This document shows, one piece after another, positions 27,040 through 35,670 of a stretch of DNA of 64,000 nucleotides (positions within the stretch are counted from its first letter, which is position 1; every line of letters starts with the position of its first letter). The notes under the pieces were generated by a model that did no database searches, was not told the origin of the DNA, and saw only the letters and a list, made by a program, of their open reading frames with translations. Origin of the DNA: Shimia sp. Alg240-R146 (GTDB lineage Bacteria; Pseudomonadota; Alphaproteobacteria; Rhodobacterales; Rhodobacteraceae); contig NZ_CAMZOK010000002.1 in the NCBI RefSeq assembly GCF_947331465.1, positions 62,001-126,000 on the forward strand. The letters run 5' to 3'. Made by a program: the position numbers and the translations under genes.

Positions 27040-27780
27040 TCATTCGTTGCCGGAATAGGCGATGAGATCGGCAATCGTTAGACTGTCGTCCTTGCGCTCA
27101 AAGGTGCGAATATAGTCAACCATCGTGTGAGAGTGTTCGCGCATCATACCTTCGGCGCGGACGGCATCGCCTTTTTCGATCGCCTCAAAGATAACTTGAT
27201 GCTGTGCGTTGCCGAGATGGAGCCGGAACAACCCGCGATCGCCTTGGTCGGGCGATTCTGTAGTTGCGCGGTCAAACACCATAGAGCCAGCCGACAGCAT
27301 CGGCAGATGGCTAATCTGCTCGCAGGCGTAGCCGACATAGTCGTTGCCGCAAGAGTTTAAGATCGTGGTGTGAAAGACTTTGTTGGCGGCCTGAGCTTGC
27401 CTTTTGGCGTCGTCGTTAAACTCACCGGCGTTCAAAACCGTGTCGATATCCTTGATCGCGCGCGCCATGTTGGGCAGGTGCTTGGCGCGGTCTGTGGCTT
27501 GCGCCATGAGTCTGGCTGCAAGGCTTTCAAGATGGCCGCGTACCTGGACTGCTTGTAACACGTCCTGCACCGTGGGTGCGAAAACGGTGTATCCACGGCC
27601 TTCTCCGCGCCGCAGTAGCCTTTCGCGCTCAAGGATACGCAAGGCCAGTCGCACCGGGGTGCGGGACACGTTGTATTCATCGCAGAGACGCGCTTCGGAA
27701 AGGCGTTCTCCTTCAATGAAATTTCCCAAGATGATGTCTTGGCGGATCTTGGCTGCGAGCTCTGTATCAATCGATTCCAT
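27040..27780 (-). CDS. GntR-family (FadR/FCD-type) regulator
   Basis: 246 aa from ATG 27780 (MESIDTELAAKIRQDIILGNF). A longer frame to 27852 would place an operator copy inside the coding region and adds residues unlike the family. The winged helix-turn-helix reads LSEARLCDEYNVSRTPVRLALRILERERL; the C-terminal FCD domain carries His in FHTTIL, AQHQVIF and REHSHTM, which may bind a metal beside a small acid ligand. It is divergent from the TRAP operon and flanked by four TGGGATCCCA sites, so autoregulation and control of that operon are likely. Confidence 0.9.
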   Translation of the reverse strand: MESIDTELAAKIRQDIILGNFIEGERLSEARLCDEYNVSRTPVRLALRILERERLLRRGEGRGYTVFAPTVQDVLQAVQVRGHLESLAARLMAQATDRAKHLPNMARAIKDIDTVLNAGEFNDDAKRQAQAANKVFHTTILNSCGNDYVGYACEQISHLPMLSAGSMVFDRATTESPDQGDRGLFRLHLGNAQHQVIFEAIEKGDAVRAEGMMREHSHTMVDYIRTFERKDDSLTIADLIAYSGNE

Positions 27781-27796
27781 AGATTCATGAATCACA

Positions 27797-27810
27797 TTTG
27801 GGATCCCAAA
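27797..27810. promoter_or_regulatory. GntR operator copy 1 (TTTGGGATCCCAAA)
   Basis: Perfect 14-bp palindrome 17 bases upstream of the regulator ATG at 27780. The best-extended of four copies; placed to block the regulator's own transcription. Confidence 0.7.
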
Positions 27811-27860
27811 GTCAACGTTTCCACCATTCGGGTCGCGCAATCTTTGGCTCAAAGTATATC

Positions 27861-27870
27861 TGGGATCCCA
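27861..27870. promoter_or_regulatory. GntR operator copy 2 (TGGGATCCCA)
   Basis: Exact core palindrome; its centre is 62 bp from that of copy 1. Confidence 0.7.
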
Positions 27871-27923
27871 AAAAACCCAATATTTGCACTAATTTGGCAT
27901 TTTTTGCGAACTAATGCTTGAAA

Positions 27924-27933
27924 TGGGATCCCA
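27924..27933. promoter_or_regulatory. GntR operator copy 3 (TGGGATCCCA)
   Basis: Exact core palindrome; its centre is 63 bp from that of copy 2, close to six helical turns. Confidence 0.7.
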
Positions 27934-27997
27934 AATTGACGTTCAATGTAGGTGACTCGGAGCGAGTCTTACGGTTTTGAAAGCGTATCGACGGGTT

Positions 27998-28007
27998 TGG
28001 GATCCCA
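27998..28007. promoter_or_regulatory. GntR operator copy 4 (TGGGATCCCA)
   Basis: Exact core palindrome; its centre is 74 bp from that of copy 3 (about seven turns). It ends 36 bases before the TRAP receptor ATG, so a bound protein would cover or follow the transcription start of the operon. Confidence 0.7.
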
Positions 28008-28043
28008 CTATTTCAGGGCCTTGATTATTAACGGGAGGACACA

Positions 28044-29054
28044 ATGAAATTCACACGTATCACAGCGGCTGCAACCCTTGCACTTGGGCTTGCCGCGACA
28101 GCACAGGCCGCAATTGGCGAAGAGCTTTCGGTCGCAACCTTCTTGCCACCCCAGCACCACACCAACACAGGTATGTTCACTTGGTTCGCAGAGGAAATCG
28201 AAAAGCGCTCTGGCGGCTCTTTGACCATGAAGCTCTACCCTGCTGGTCAACTCGGCGCAGGTCCGGTTCAGCAATATAAGCGTGCCGTAGAAGGCGTGGC
28301 AGACATCACTTTTGGTGTTTCGGCCTATACGCCAGCTTTGTTCCCGAAAACCATGTTGGGGATCCTGCCAGGCACCTCAGAGACCGCCGATCAATCCACG
28401 CGGGCGATCTGGGGCGTTTACGATGAGCATCTCGCGGATGAGTATAAAGATGTGAAAGTTCTGGCTGTTGGCACTGTTGCTGGCAACTTGTTTGCGGCCA
28501 CGCGCGACGTGTCTACAATGGAAGGTCTTAAAGGCGCAAAAATTGTGCCGTTTGCGGCCATGACCACCCCCATTATCGAAGCCTTGGGTGCGGTTCCTGT
28601 GCAAATGCCGGTAACTGAGATGTATACGGGCCTGTCGACGGGCACGATCGACGCAACAACGGCGTCCTATAACAACATCACTGCGCCGTGGAACTTTTGG
28701 GACGTATCCACCCACATTGTGGAAAATGTACCGGCGACCTTTGCTGTGACCTATGCGGTGATGAACAAAGAACGTTACATGGGACTGTCTGACGAACACC
28801 GCGCGATTATCGACGAAGTCGCGGGTCTTCCGATGTCACTTGAGCTCGCCAAGTCATTTGATGGGGCAGATGAGCGCTCCAAGCAATTGATCGCGGATGC
28901 CGAAGGCAAGAACTATGAGTGGGTTGTTGTGTCTGATGCGGAGCGCGCAAAGATGGATGCGGCCGTCGCAACAGGTCTGGAAGAGATCTTTGCTGACTAC
29001 GAAGGTCGTGGCATTTCCAACGTTCGCGACATCTACAACGCACTTAATAAATAA
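28044..29054 (+). CDS. TRAP transporter solute-binding protein (DctP family)
   Basis: 336 aa periplasmic receptor. Signal peptide MKFTRITAAATLALGLAATAQA; strong ribosome site GGGAGGA. The pattern EIEKRSGGSLTMKLYPAGQLG and the later PVQMPVTEMYTGLSTGTIDATTA are DctP signatures; in this family a conserved Arg, which usually binds a carboxylate, comes near residue 150 (here the ATRDVSTMEGLKG segment). It is first in the operon behind the GntR operators and is followed by a long-armed hairpin, typical for making more receptor than membrane parts. The ligand is probably a small organic acid. Confidence 0.92.
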   Translation: MKFTRITAAATLALGLAATAQAAIGEELSVATFLPPQHHTNTGMFTWFAEEIEKRSGGSLTMKLYPAGQLGAGPVQQYKRAVEGVADITFGVSAYTPALFPKTMLGILPGTSETADQSTRAIWGVYDEHLADEYKDVKVLAVGTVAGNLFAATRDVSTMEGLKGAKIVPFAAMTTPIIEALGAVPVQMPVTEMYTGLSTGTIDATTASYNNITAPWNFWDVSTHIVENVPATFAVTYAVMNKERYMGLSDEHRAIIDEVAGLPMSLELAKSFDGADERSKQLIADAEGKNYEWVVVSDAERAKMDAAVATGLEEIFADYEGRGISNVRDIYNALNK

Positions 29055-29088
29055 GGGGCGCATTGCCCTGACGTTTAGCACCTAATTT

Positions 29089-29138
29089 CACAGGCTCGGG
29101 TCTGCAGTTCTTACCTGCTTTTGAGAGCCGAGCCTGTG
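29089..29138 (+). terminator. Post-receptor hairpin (attenuator)
   Basis: CACAGGCTCGG (29089-29099) pairs exactly with CCGAGCCTGTG (29128-29138) around 28 bases. No T-run follows, so it more likely protects the receptor mRNA end or partly reduces read-through into the GST gene. Confidence 0.5.
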
Positions 29139-29182
29139 ATTGCATCACCTAAGTTTGCACCATTTTTGCCGGAGTGTGTTTG

Positions 29183-29944
29183 ATGGTCGTCATCTCACCT
29201 ACCAATAAATCCGTCGAAGCCTTTGAGGGGCTGCACCTGTATCACGGGGCGATCTCGAACTGCTCGATGCGGGTTCGTATGACGTTGATTGAAAAGGGGT
29301 TGGACTGGACCAGCCACCACATCGATCTGAAAAAGAAAGAGAACATCACCGACGAATATTTTGGGATCAATCCAAAGGGGCTTGTGCCGACGCTCGTTGA
29401 CAATGGCGTGGTACACGTCGAATCCAACGACATCATTGACTACCTCGACGAGACCTATCCTGGCCCCTCGTTGCGCGCAGAAAACAATGCTGAAATGATG
29501 GAATGGCTGCATTTGGCGGCAGCAATCCATGTGCCCGCATGCAAACCGTATGTTTATGCGACCAAGATCGCAAAAAAGATCCAGAAGACCGCACAAGAGC
29601 AAGAAAAATACGACGCGCTGCAAAAGAATGACGAACTGAAAAGCTTTCACTCCAAACACGCCGGAAGTGCCCGGTTCAGCACGAGCGATCTTGAAAAAGC
29701 CAAAGCCATATTGGGGGCTTGCTTCACAAAGTTGGAAGTGACGCTGGAGGGGCGGGACTGGATCATGGGGGATCGGTTCACGCTAGCCGATATTTCGTGG
29801 ATCCCTCTGTTTTTCGTGATCGACGGTTGCGGCTATTCGTTCGAGGCATTTCCCAACATCAAGAGATGGGCCGCCGCTTTCAAAAACAAGGAAAGCTACC
29901 GGACGGGCGTACTGAAATGGTGCCCGGATTTTTCCAAAGTTTGA
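29183..29944 (+). CDS. Glutathione S-transferase-like protein (first of two)
   Basis: 253 aa from ATG 29183. Thioredoxin-fold N-terminus LYHGAISNCSMRVRMTLIEKGLDW, with Ser/Cys at the glutathione-activating position, the cis-Pro motif LVPTLVDNG and the ESNDIIDYLDE turn; an all-helical C-terminal domain closes with DRFTLADISWIP. The length (usual GST about 200-230 aa) reflects an insertion with a Lys/Glu-rich segment near 135-165. It sits between the TRAP receptor and the TRAP membrane subunits, so it belongs to the uptake and breakdown system rather than general detoxification. Confidence 0.85.
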   Translation: MVVISPTNKSVEAFEGLHLYHGAISNCSMRVRMTLIEKGLDWTSHHIDLKKKENITDEYFGINPKGLVPTLVDNGVVHVESNDIIDYLDETYPGPSLRAENNAEMMEWLHLAAAIHVPACKPYVYATKIAKKIQKTAQEQEKYDALQKNDELKSFHSKHAGSARFSTSDLEKAKAILGACFTKLEVTLEGRDWIMGDRFTLADISWIPLFFVIDGCGYSFEAFPNIKRWAAAFKNKESYRTGVLKWCPDFSKV

Positions 29945-29967
29945 GCCGCCGGAAAAGAAGAAGCAAA

Positions 29968-30507
29968 ATGAAAATGAACAATGAAATCCCTCGCCCGATC
30001 AGGATGCTGGACAAGGCTTTGATTTGGATCTCCCTGATCTTTGGAGGAACGACGCTGGTGTTCATGACCGGATATACGGTCTGGAACGTGCTGGTGATGC
30101 GCAAGGCGTTCAACTCACCGATTTTGGGCGCCGAAGATCTCCTGATCTTGTCACTTGTTGTGATCGTGGCTTTGTCGATCCCGTTGGGGGCCCGCACCGG
30201 CGCGCACATCGAAATTGAAGTGCTGGAATCGCGCATGTCGGCAGCTTTCGCAAAGTGGTCACTGGTCGTGGTAAAACTTGGCGGCGTGGGGCTGCTGTCG
30301 GTGATGGCCTGGCGCCTTTGGCATGCTGGTAACACGGCACAGAAGTTTGGCGAAACGACGCAGCAATTGCTGATCTCGTATCAACCGTTCTACTATTTGT
30401 TGTCGGTCTCGGCGGCGCTTTACGCCATCGTGCTTGTCCTCGACATCTGGCAAATGCAGCGTTCTGACAGAGTGCGTTACCTTCATATTGGGGGAGGCGC
30501 GTTATGA
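29968..30507 (+). CDS. TRAP transporter small membrane subunit (DctQ)
   Basis: 179 aa with four membrane helices (about 17-40, 56-75, 97-117, 137-160). The loop LGARTGAHIEIEVLESRMS between helices two and three is the DctQ signature. A Lys/Gln-rich N-terminus is cytoplasmic. Its stop overlaps the large subunit start (ATGA). Confidence 0.9.
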   Translation: MKMNNEIPRPIRMLDKALIWISLIFGGTTLVFMTGYTVWNVLVMRKAFNSPILGAEDLLILSLVVIVALSIPLGARTGAHIEIEVLESRMSAAFAKWSLVVVKLGGVGLLSVMAWRLWHAGNTAQKFGETTQQLLISYQPFYYLLSVSAALYAIVLVLDIWQMQRSDRVRYLHIGGGAL

Positions 30508-31865
30508 TCAGCATGACCCTTCTCGGCCTGCTTGGCCTGTTGTCTTTGTTCACCCTTTTGGCGCTGCGCATGCCCGTGGCACTGTCAATGCTTGGTGTTG
30601 GATTTGTTGGAACAATCATCGCCAACGCCAACAAATTCATGGCCGTCGGCATGGCCGAAGATCAAGCCTGGGCCCGTGGTCTGAAGATTGCCTATTCCAA
30701 CTTGGCCGGCGAAACATTTGAAGCCGCGTCAAACTACAACTTGCTGGTCATCCCGATGTTTGTGTTGATGGGCAATCTGGCGGGGGTGTCAGGCATGTCT
30801 AACGACCTGTTTGCGGCCGCCTACCGCTGGATGGGACATCTGCGCGGTGGATTGGCCTCGGCCACCATTGCGGCCTGCGCGGGTTTTGCAGCTTTGTCCG
30901 GCTCGTCACTGGCGTCGGCTGTTACCATGGGGCGGGTCGCTCTGCCGGAGATGAAACGCTACAAATATGCTGACAGTCTGGCGACTGGGTCGGTTGCCGC
31001 AGGCGGTACCTTGGGGTTCTTGATACCGCCATCGGGCGGCATGATCATCTATGCCGTATTGACGGAACAGAGCATTGGCCGCCTGTTTATGGCGGGTGTG
31101 TTTCCAGGGATCATCCTAACGTTTCTGTTTATTGGCGCCATCTATTGGGTTGTGATGCGCAACCCCGAAGCCGGGCCGAGTGGCGAACGTTTTGACCGCA
31201 GAGAGAAAATAGCCTCTCTGTGGCGCGCCGTGCCAATTCTCGGTGTTGTTCTGGCCACCATTGGCGGCATGTACACTGGGTTCTTTACCCCGGTCGAAGC
31301 CTCTGCTGTCGGCGCGTTCTTCACGTTCGTTGTCGCCGTGATGCGCAAATCGCTGAACTGGCATGCAAGCAAATCGGTTATTCTTGAGACCATGAACGCA
31401 ACGGCCACGGTTTTTATGATCATCATCGGTGCGTTTGTGTTCATCCCCTTCATGTCGCTGACAGAGCTGCCAGCGCAGATGGTTACGATCCTGACATCGC
31501 TGCCGATCGGCGACGTCGGCATCCTGTTGATCATCGTCTTTGTTTACATGTTCCTGGGTATGTTCCTTGAGGCCATGGCAATGCTGGTGTTGACCATTCC
31601 GGTGGTGATCCCGATCGCGATTGCGCTGGATTGGAACCTGATTTGGTTTGGCATCATCGTCGTGATTGTACTTGAAATGGGCATGATCAGTCCGCCGGTG
31701 GGCATCAACGTCTTTATCGTTAAATCCATCGCGCCTGATGTTCCGATGGGCGAGATTTTTCGCGGGATTTGGCCGTTCTGGTTCGCGATGGTCGCGATGA
31801 TCGGTCTGCTTATCCTTTTCCCTCAAATTGCGCTTTTCCTGCCCGAAAAAGTCGTCGGCGGATAG
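30504..31865 (+). CDS. TRAP transporter large membrane subunit (DctM)
   Basis: 453 aa with about twelve membrane helices. FAALSGSSLASAVTMGRVALPEM and TGSVAAGGTLGFLIPPSGGMIIY are typical DctM hairpin motifs, repeated in the second half as MISPPVGINVF. It drives Na+-coupled uptake with the receptor and small subunit. Compared with the minimal DctM length (about 425 aa), the extra is a hydrophilic loop near residues 35-65. Confidence 0.92.
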   Translation: MISMTLLGLLGLLSLFTLLALRMPVALSMLGVGFVGTIIANANKFMAVGMAEDQAWARGLKIAYSNLAGETFEAASNYNLLVIPMFVLMGNLAGVSGMSNDLFAAAYRWMGHLRGGLASATIAACAGFAALSGSSLASAVTMGRVALPEMKRYKYADSLATGSVAAGGTLGFLIPPSGGMIIYAVLTEQSIGRLFMAGVFPGIILTFLFIGAIYWVVMRNPEAGPSGERFDRREKIASLWRAVPILGVVLATIGGMYTGFFTPVEASAVGAFFTFVVAVMRKSLNWHASKSVILETMNATATVFMIIIGAFVFIPFMSLTELPAQMVTILTSLPIGDVGILLIIVFVYMFLGMFLEAMAMLVLTIPVVIPIAIALDWNLIWFGIIVVIVLEMGMISPPVGINVFIVKSIAPDVPMGEIFRGIWPFWFAMVAMIGLLILFPQIALFLPEKVVGG

Positions 31866-31884
31866 CATCAAAAGGAGTGTTCAA

Positions 31885-33324
31885 ATGAACGAAACAACAA
31901 GAATTAGAACGCTGCAGCATTTCATTGCAGGCGATTGGGCCGAGGCCGCGGAAGGCGCCACATTTGAAGTGCTCAACCCGCTCGACGATAGCCTTTATTG
32001 CCATGCGGCGCGGGGCTCTGCGGCTGATGTACAAAAGGCTGTGGCAGCGGCAAAGGCGGGTTTTTCAGGGTATCGCGACAGCTTGCCGAAAGACCGTGAG
32101 CGTATGTTATTGCGCGTGGCCGAGATCATGGAGACCCGAAAGGGAGAGCTGGTTGATTGTCTGATCGACGAAATTGGCTCACCGCTTCAAAAGGCAATGT
32201 TTGAATTCGAAAAGGCGCTAACGATGGTGCGCGCGGCGGCCGGTTTGTGCCGCAATGTGCGCGGTGAAACAATTCCGTCAGATCGACCTGGCACATTCTC
32301 AATGTCGGTGCGTGAACCGCTGGGCGTTGTTGCAGTGATCACGCCGTTCAATGTACCATTGATCAAAACATCGCGGTTGGTGGCCAATGCTTTGGCAGTT
32401 GGAAACACGGTCGTGCATTTGCCCTCAGAGATGGCGCCACATCTTTCTGTTTTGTTTGCGGACATCGTTGCCGAGGCGGGGTTCCCTGCAGGGGCATACA
32501 ACGTGGTGACCGGTATGGGCGCTGAAATCGGAGATGAGTTGACGGGCCATGCAGATGTGGATTTTGTGACCTTCACCGGCTCGTCTGTGATCGGGCAGCA
32601 CATCAATGAAATTTGCGCAAAAAACAAAACACCAAACACGTTGGAATTGGGCGGAAAGAGCCCGACCGTTATCCTTGCTGATGCGGATCTGGACAAAACG
32701 GTGCCGCTCGCAGCGCGTTCCATATTCATGTTTGGCGGGCAGGCCTGTATCGGCACTAGCAGGTTTTATGTCGAACGTCCGGTATTTGACGAGTTCGTAA
32801 AACGGTTCGCGATGATCGCTGGCAAAGTTGGCATGGGTGACTTGCGCAGCCCCGATACGGTGATTGCACCAATCATTTCAGAGCGTCAACGCGCTCGGGT
32901 GCGCGACCACATTACGGACGCCGTCGCCAAGGGCGCGACCGTTGTTACAGGCGGCGAATGGGAGGGCAACCGCTGTCAGCCGACCCTGCTGACAGGGGTG
33001 AGCGAAGATATGACGGTGTGTCGTGCCGAGACTTTTGGCCCTGTCACATCGATCTATCCGATCGACAGCTATGAAGAAGGTTTGGAGAAAGCCAACGACA
33101 CCGACTTTGGCTTGTCCTCAGCCATCTTCACAAAAGACATCGACAAAGCCTTCCATTTTGCCCGTAGTATTGACGCGGGCATGTGTCACATCAACGGGCC
33201 GACCATCCACGATGAGGCGCATGTGCCGTTTGGCGGCAACGGAGAATCCGGCGTCGGGCGCGAAGGTACGGACGCCGACATGGAAGCAATGACAGAACTC
33301 AAATGGATCACGGTGCAGCTATGA
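31885..33324 (+). CDS. Aldehyde dehydrogenase (NAD(P)-dependent)
   Basis: 479 aa, AAAGGAG just upstream. The catalytic pair is Glu254 (LELGGKSP) and Cys288 (GGQACIG); Asn155 in TPFNVP would stabilise the transition state. The cofactor Lys found in the usual KPSE motif appears as Leu in HLPSE (about residue 179), an odd change. The overall pattern is nearest to the aromatic/vanillin-type aldehyde dehydrogenases. It oxidises an aldehyde made in this pathway and overlaps the following GST gene (ATGA). Confidence 0.9.
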   Translation: MNETTRIRTLQHFIAGDWAEAAEGATFEVLNPLDDSLYCHAARGSAADVQKAVAAAKAGFSGYRDSLPKDRERMLLRVAEIMETRKGELVDCLIDEIGSPLQKAMFEFEKALTMVRAAAGLCRNVRGETIPSDRPGTFSMSVREPLGVVAVITPFNVPLIKTSRLVANALAVGNTVVHLPSEMAPHLSVLFADIVAEAGFPAGAYNVVTGMGAEIGDELTGHADVDFVTFTGSSVIGQHINEICAKNKTPNTLELGGKSPTVILADADLDKTVPLAARSIFMFGGQACIGTSRFYVERPVFDEFVKRFAMIAGKVGMGDLRSPDTVIAPIISERQRARVRDHITDAVAKGATVVTGGEWEGNRCQPTLLTGVSEDMTVCRAETFGPVTSIYPIDSYEEGLEKANDTDFGLSSAIFTKDIDKAFHFARSIDAGMCHINGPTIHDEAHVPFGGNGESGVGREGTDADMEAMTELKWITVQL

Positions 33325-34139
33325 CGTTCACGCTTTATCATCACGGATCTTCGGTGTGTGCAGCCAAGGTGCGCTTTGCGCTGGCTGAAAAAGGTATGGA
33401 ATGGGATGGCGTTTACATCGACATCCTGAAGGGTGAGCAGTTCGACCCAGACTACATGAAGCTAAACCCAAAGGCGGTCGTGCCGACGTTAAAGCATGAC
33501 GAGTCCGTCATTGTCGACAGCACAGTCATTTGTGAATACCTCGATCAAATTGCGCCGGAAACGCGCCTTCACCCCGTCGATCCAGCAGACTACGCGCAGG
33601 TGCGGTACTGGACCAAGGCAGTGGACGAAGACTTGCACCCAGCGTGTGGAGCGATGACTTTTGTCTGCTCGCACCGGCACACGGTCCTTAAGAACCTCGG
33701 CGAGGAAGGCGTGAAAAAATTTCTCGCCTCAACACCGCCGATGTCGGTCACATCGAACTGGAAGGACCTGAAGGACGGTTATACTCGCTACGGGTTTGAC
33801 GCGCCGGGGGCGCCCGAGAAGGTGAAGCTATACGACAGCTACCTCTTCAAGATGGAAAAGGCACTGGAGGGCAAGGATTGGTTGGTCGGAAACGCGTTCT
33901 CCATCGCGGATGTAGCTCTGACGCCTTACGTGAACCGGTTGGCGATGATGTCGATGCGGGGCATGTGGGAAAACGGCCGTCTGCCTAATGTCGAAAAATG
34001 GTTCACCCGTATCGAGGCGCTGCCGAATTTCAAGGCCTGCCTGATTGATTGGGTACCTGAAGACCTGACCAATGATTTGCGTGAGAACGGTGCCAAAAGC
34101 TGGCCCGAGGTTGCCAAAATACTAGAGATTGAAGTTTAA
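33321..34139 (+). CDS. Glutathione S-transferase-like protein (second; beta-etherase-like features)
   Basis: 272 aa. N-terminal LYHHGSSVCAAKVRFALAEKG, cis-Pro VVPTLKHD, and DSTVICEYLDQIAPE, then RYWTKAVDEDLHPACG. The STVICEYL and W-T-K-x-V-D-E stretches recall the LigF-type beta-etherases as I know them, as does the long C-terminal helical domain with a W-K-x-L-K-x-G segment. Such enzymes use glutathione to cleave an aryl ether. It could equally be an isomerase or thiolase-like GST. It is coupled to the ALDH gene and followed by an SDR, the order of activities a beta-etherase route would need. Confidence 0.85.
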   Translation: MTFTLYHHGSSVCAAKVRFALAEKGMEWDGVYIDILKGEQFDPDYMKLNPKAVVPTLKHDESVIVDSTVICEYLDQIAPETRLHPVDPADYAQVRYWTKAVDEDLHPACGAMTFVCSHRHTVLKNLGEEGVKKFLASTPPMSVTSNWKDLKDGYTRYGFDAPGAPEKVKLYDSYLFKMEKALEGKDWLVGNAFSIADVALTPYVNRLAMMSMRGMWENGRLPNVEKWFTRIEALPNFKACLIDWVPEDLTNDLRENGAKSWPEVAKILEIEV

Positions 34140-34155
34140 AGTGGGAGGAGATCAC

Positions 34156-34911
34156 ATGGGACGTTTGCAAGGAAAGACTGCGGTCATCACAGGCGCCGCA
34201 CGCGGGATTGGCGCGGTGATGGCAAAACGCATGGCCGAAGAAGGCGCCAAGGTTGTTGTCGCGGATGTTCTGGACACTGCAGAGACAGTCGCCGACATCA
34301 AATCCGCTGGCGGGTCCGCCATTGGGTTGAGTGTCGATGTTACGTCTGATGGGAACATCGCAGACATGGTCGCCACAACCGAAAAGGAATACGGAAGCCT
34401 CGATATTCTGGTGAACAACGCGTCGATTTTCGCCGCGCTGCAACCCAAGCCGTTCTTGCAGATCGACAATGACGAGTTTGACAAAGTGATGATGGTGAAC
34501 GCACGCGGCGTTCATCAAACCACCAAAGCTGTGGTTCCGGCGATGATGCGGGCAGGGCAGGGCAAAATTGTCAACATCGCGTCTGGTACGTTCTACTACG
34601 GCCCACCGGGTTTGTCGCATTATACAGCCTCCAAAGGCGCTGTGATCGCGTTGACCAGGTGCCATGGTCGTGAACTTGGAGACAAAAACATTCAGGTCAA
34701 CGCTATTGCACCTGGTTTGACTGAAAGCGAAGCGTTGCAGGGTCATGCCGGTTTTGATCCTGCCCGTGCACCGACCGTTGCGTCGCGGTCGATCAAACGT
34801 GAGATGTTGCCAGAAGATCTGTTGGGGTCGCTGATGTATCTGATCACACCTGACAGCAATTTTGTAACTGGTCAGACGCTTAATGTTGATGGCGGCAAGG
34901 TGAACCTGTGA
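34156..34911 (+). CDS. Short-chain dehydrogenase/reductase
   Basis: 251 aa with GGGAGGA upstream. TGAARGIG (12-19) binds the cofactor, and Asp at the end of the second strand (VVADV) favours NAD(H). NNAS, NIASG and YTASK give the catalytic residues; Tyr/Lys are about residues 156/160. The end NVDGG is normal. It probably oxidises a secondary alcohol of the imported compound. Its stop overlaps the GTG start of the cupin gene. Confidence 0.9.
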   Translation: MGRLQGKTAVITGAARGIGAVMAKRMAEEGAKVVVADVLDTAETVADIKSAGGSAIGLSVDVTSDGNIADMVATTEKEYGSLDILVNNASIFAALQPKPFLQIDNDEFDKVMMVNARGVHQTTKAVVPAMMRAGQGKIVNIASGTFYYGPPGLSHYTASKGAVIALTRCHGRELGDKNIQVNAIAPGLTESEALQGHAGFDPARAPTVASRSIKREMLPEDLLGSLMYLITPDSNFVTGQTLNVDGGKVNL

Positions 34912-35387
34912 CCGGGGCGAAGCGGTATTCTTATGTGCCGCCTGGCGGTGGACCGAATTACGATTGGTCGGCGGACCATACATTCGTAAAGGTTGCCGCC
35001 GCTGACACCGGCGGTCAGTACACATTGATGGAGGACAATCTGAAAGCCAATTTCAGGTTGGGCCTTCATCTACATCGCCATCATGCAGAGACTTTTTACA
35101 TCCTCGAGGGATTGGTGGACTTCTACGTGGATGGCGACTGGATGACGGCGAAAGCTGGCACCTGTCTGCATGTGCCTCCGGGGATCGAGCACGCTTGCGT
35201 AATGGCAAATGGTTGCGAGGCTGCTCGTATGTTGATGGTCTATCAGCCGGCTGGATTTGATCAATACCTTGCCGAACTGGCAACGATGAGCGAGGCGGAT
35301 TTTGCCGACGATGCCAAGATGTCTGCGCTGAACGAGAAATACGACATCGTAAATCTCGGACCTGTGCCTGAAAGGCCAACAGCATGA
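34908..35387 (+). CDS. Single-domain cupin protein
   Basis: 159 aa from GTG 34908 (GTGA overlap). One cupin barrel: LGLHLHRHHAETFYILEGLVDFYVDGD carries the metal His and Glu (HxHxxHxE-like), and GTCLHVPPGIEHAC the last His. It may act as a dioxygenase, isomerase or binding protein. No signal peptide. It is part of the same overlapping chain as the SDR and DUF2218 genes. Confidence 0.85.
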   Translation: MTGAKRYSYVPPGGGPNYDWSADHTFVKVAAADTGGQYTLMEDNLKANFRLGLHLHRHHAETFYILEGLVDFYVDGDWMTAKAGTCLHVPPGIEHACVMANGCEAARMLMVYQPAGFDQYLAELATMSEADFADDAKMSALNEKYDIVNLGPVPERPTA

Positions 35388-35668
35388 CGCTCACATCCAC
35401 AACCAAGATCGCAACCACCAAAGCGAGTGGCTACCTTCAGCAACTTTGCAAACACTTCGGCCACAAAACTGAATTTGCGTTCACGCCCTTGGACGAAAAA
35501 ATACCGTTTGGCTTTGGAACAGGCGTGTTGCAAGCGACCGGCGATACGTTCGCGATCACAGCTGAAGCGCACAACAATAGGGGTTGTGACAAGCCCAAAC
35601 ACGTTATCAATTCTCACTTGGAACGTGTTTCGTTCCGCGAAGACCTGACCATCAACTGGGACAATTGA
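35384..35668 (+). CDS. DUF2218 protein
   Basis: 94 aa small protein that starts in the cupin stop (ATGA). The pattern ASGYLQQLCKHFGHK, then GTGVLQATGDTFAITAEA and VINSHLERVSFRE matches the DUF2218 family, found with iron or redox functions in several bacteria but without a proven role. Two Cys are present (CKHFGH and GCDK). Linked to the OsmC-like protein next door. Confidence 0.75.
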   Translation: MTLTSTTKIATTKASGYLQQLCKHFGHKTEFAFTPLDEKIPFGFGTGVLQATGDTFAITAEAHNNRGCDKPKHVINSHLERVSFREDLTINWDN

Positions 35669-35670
35669 CT

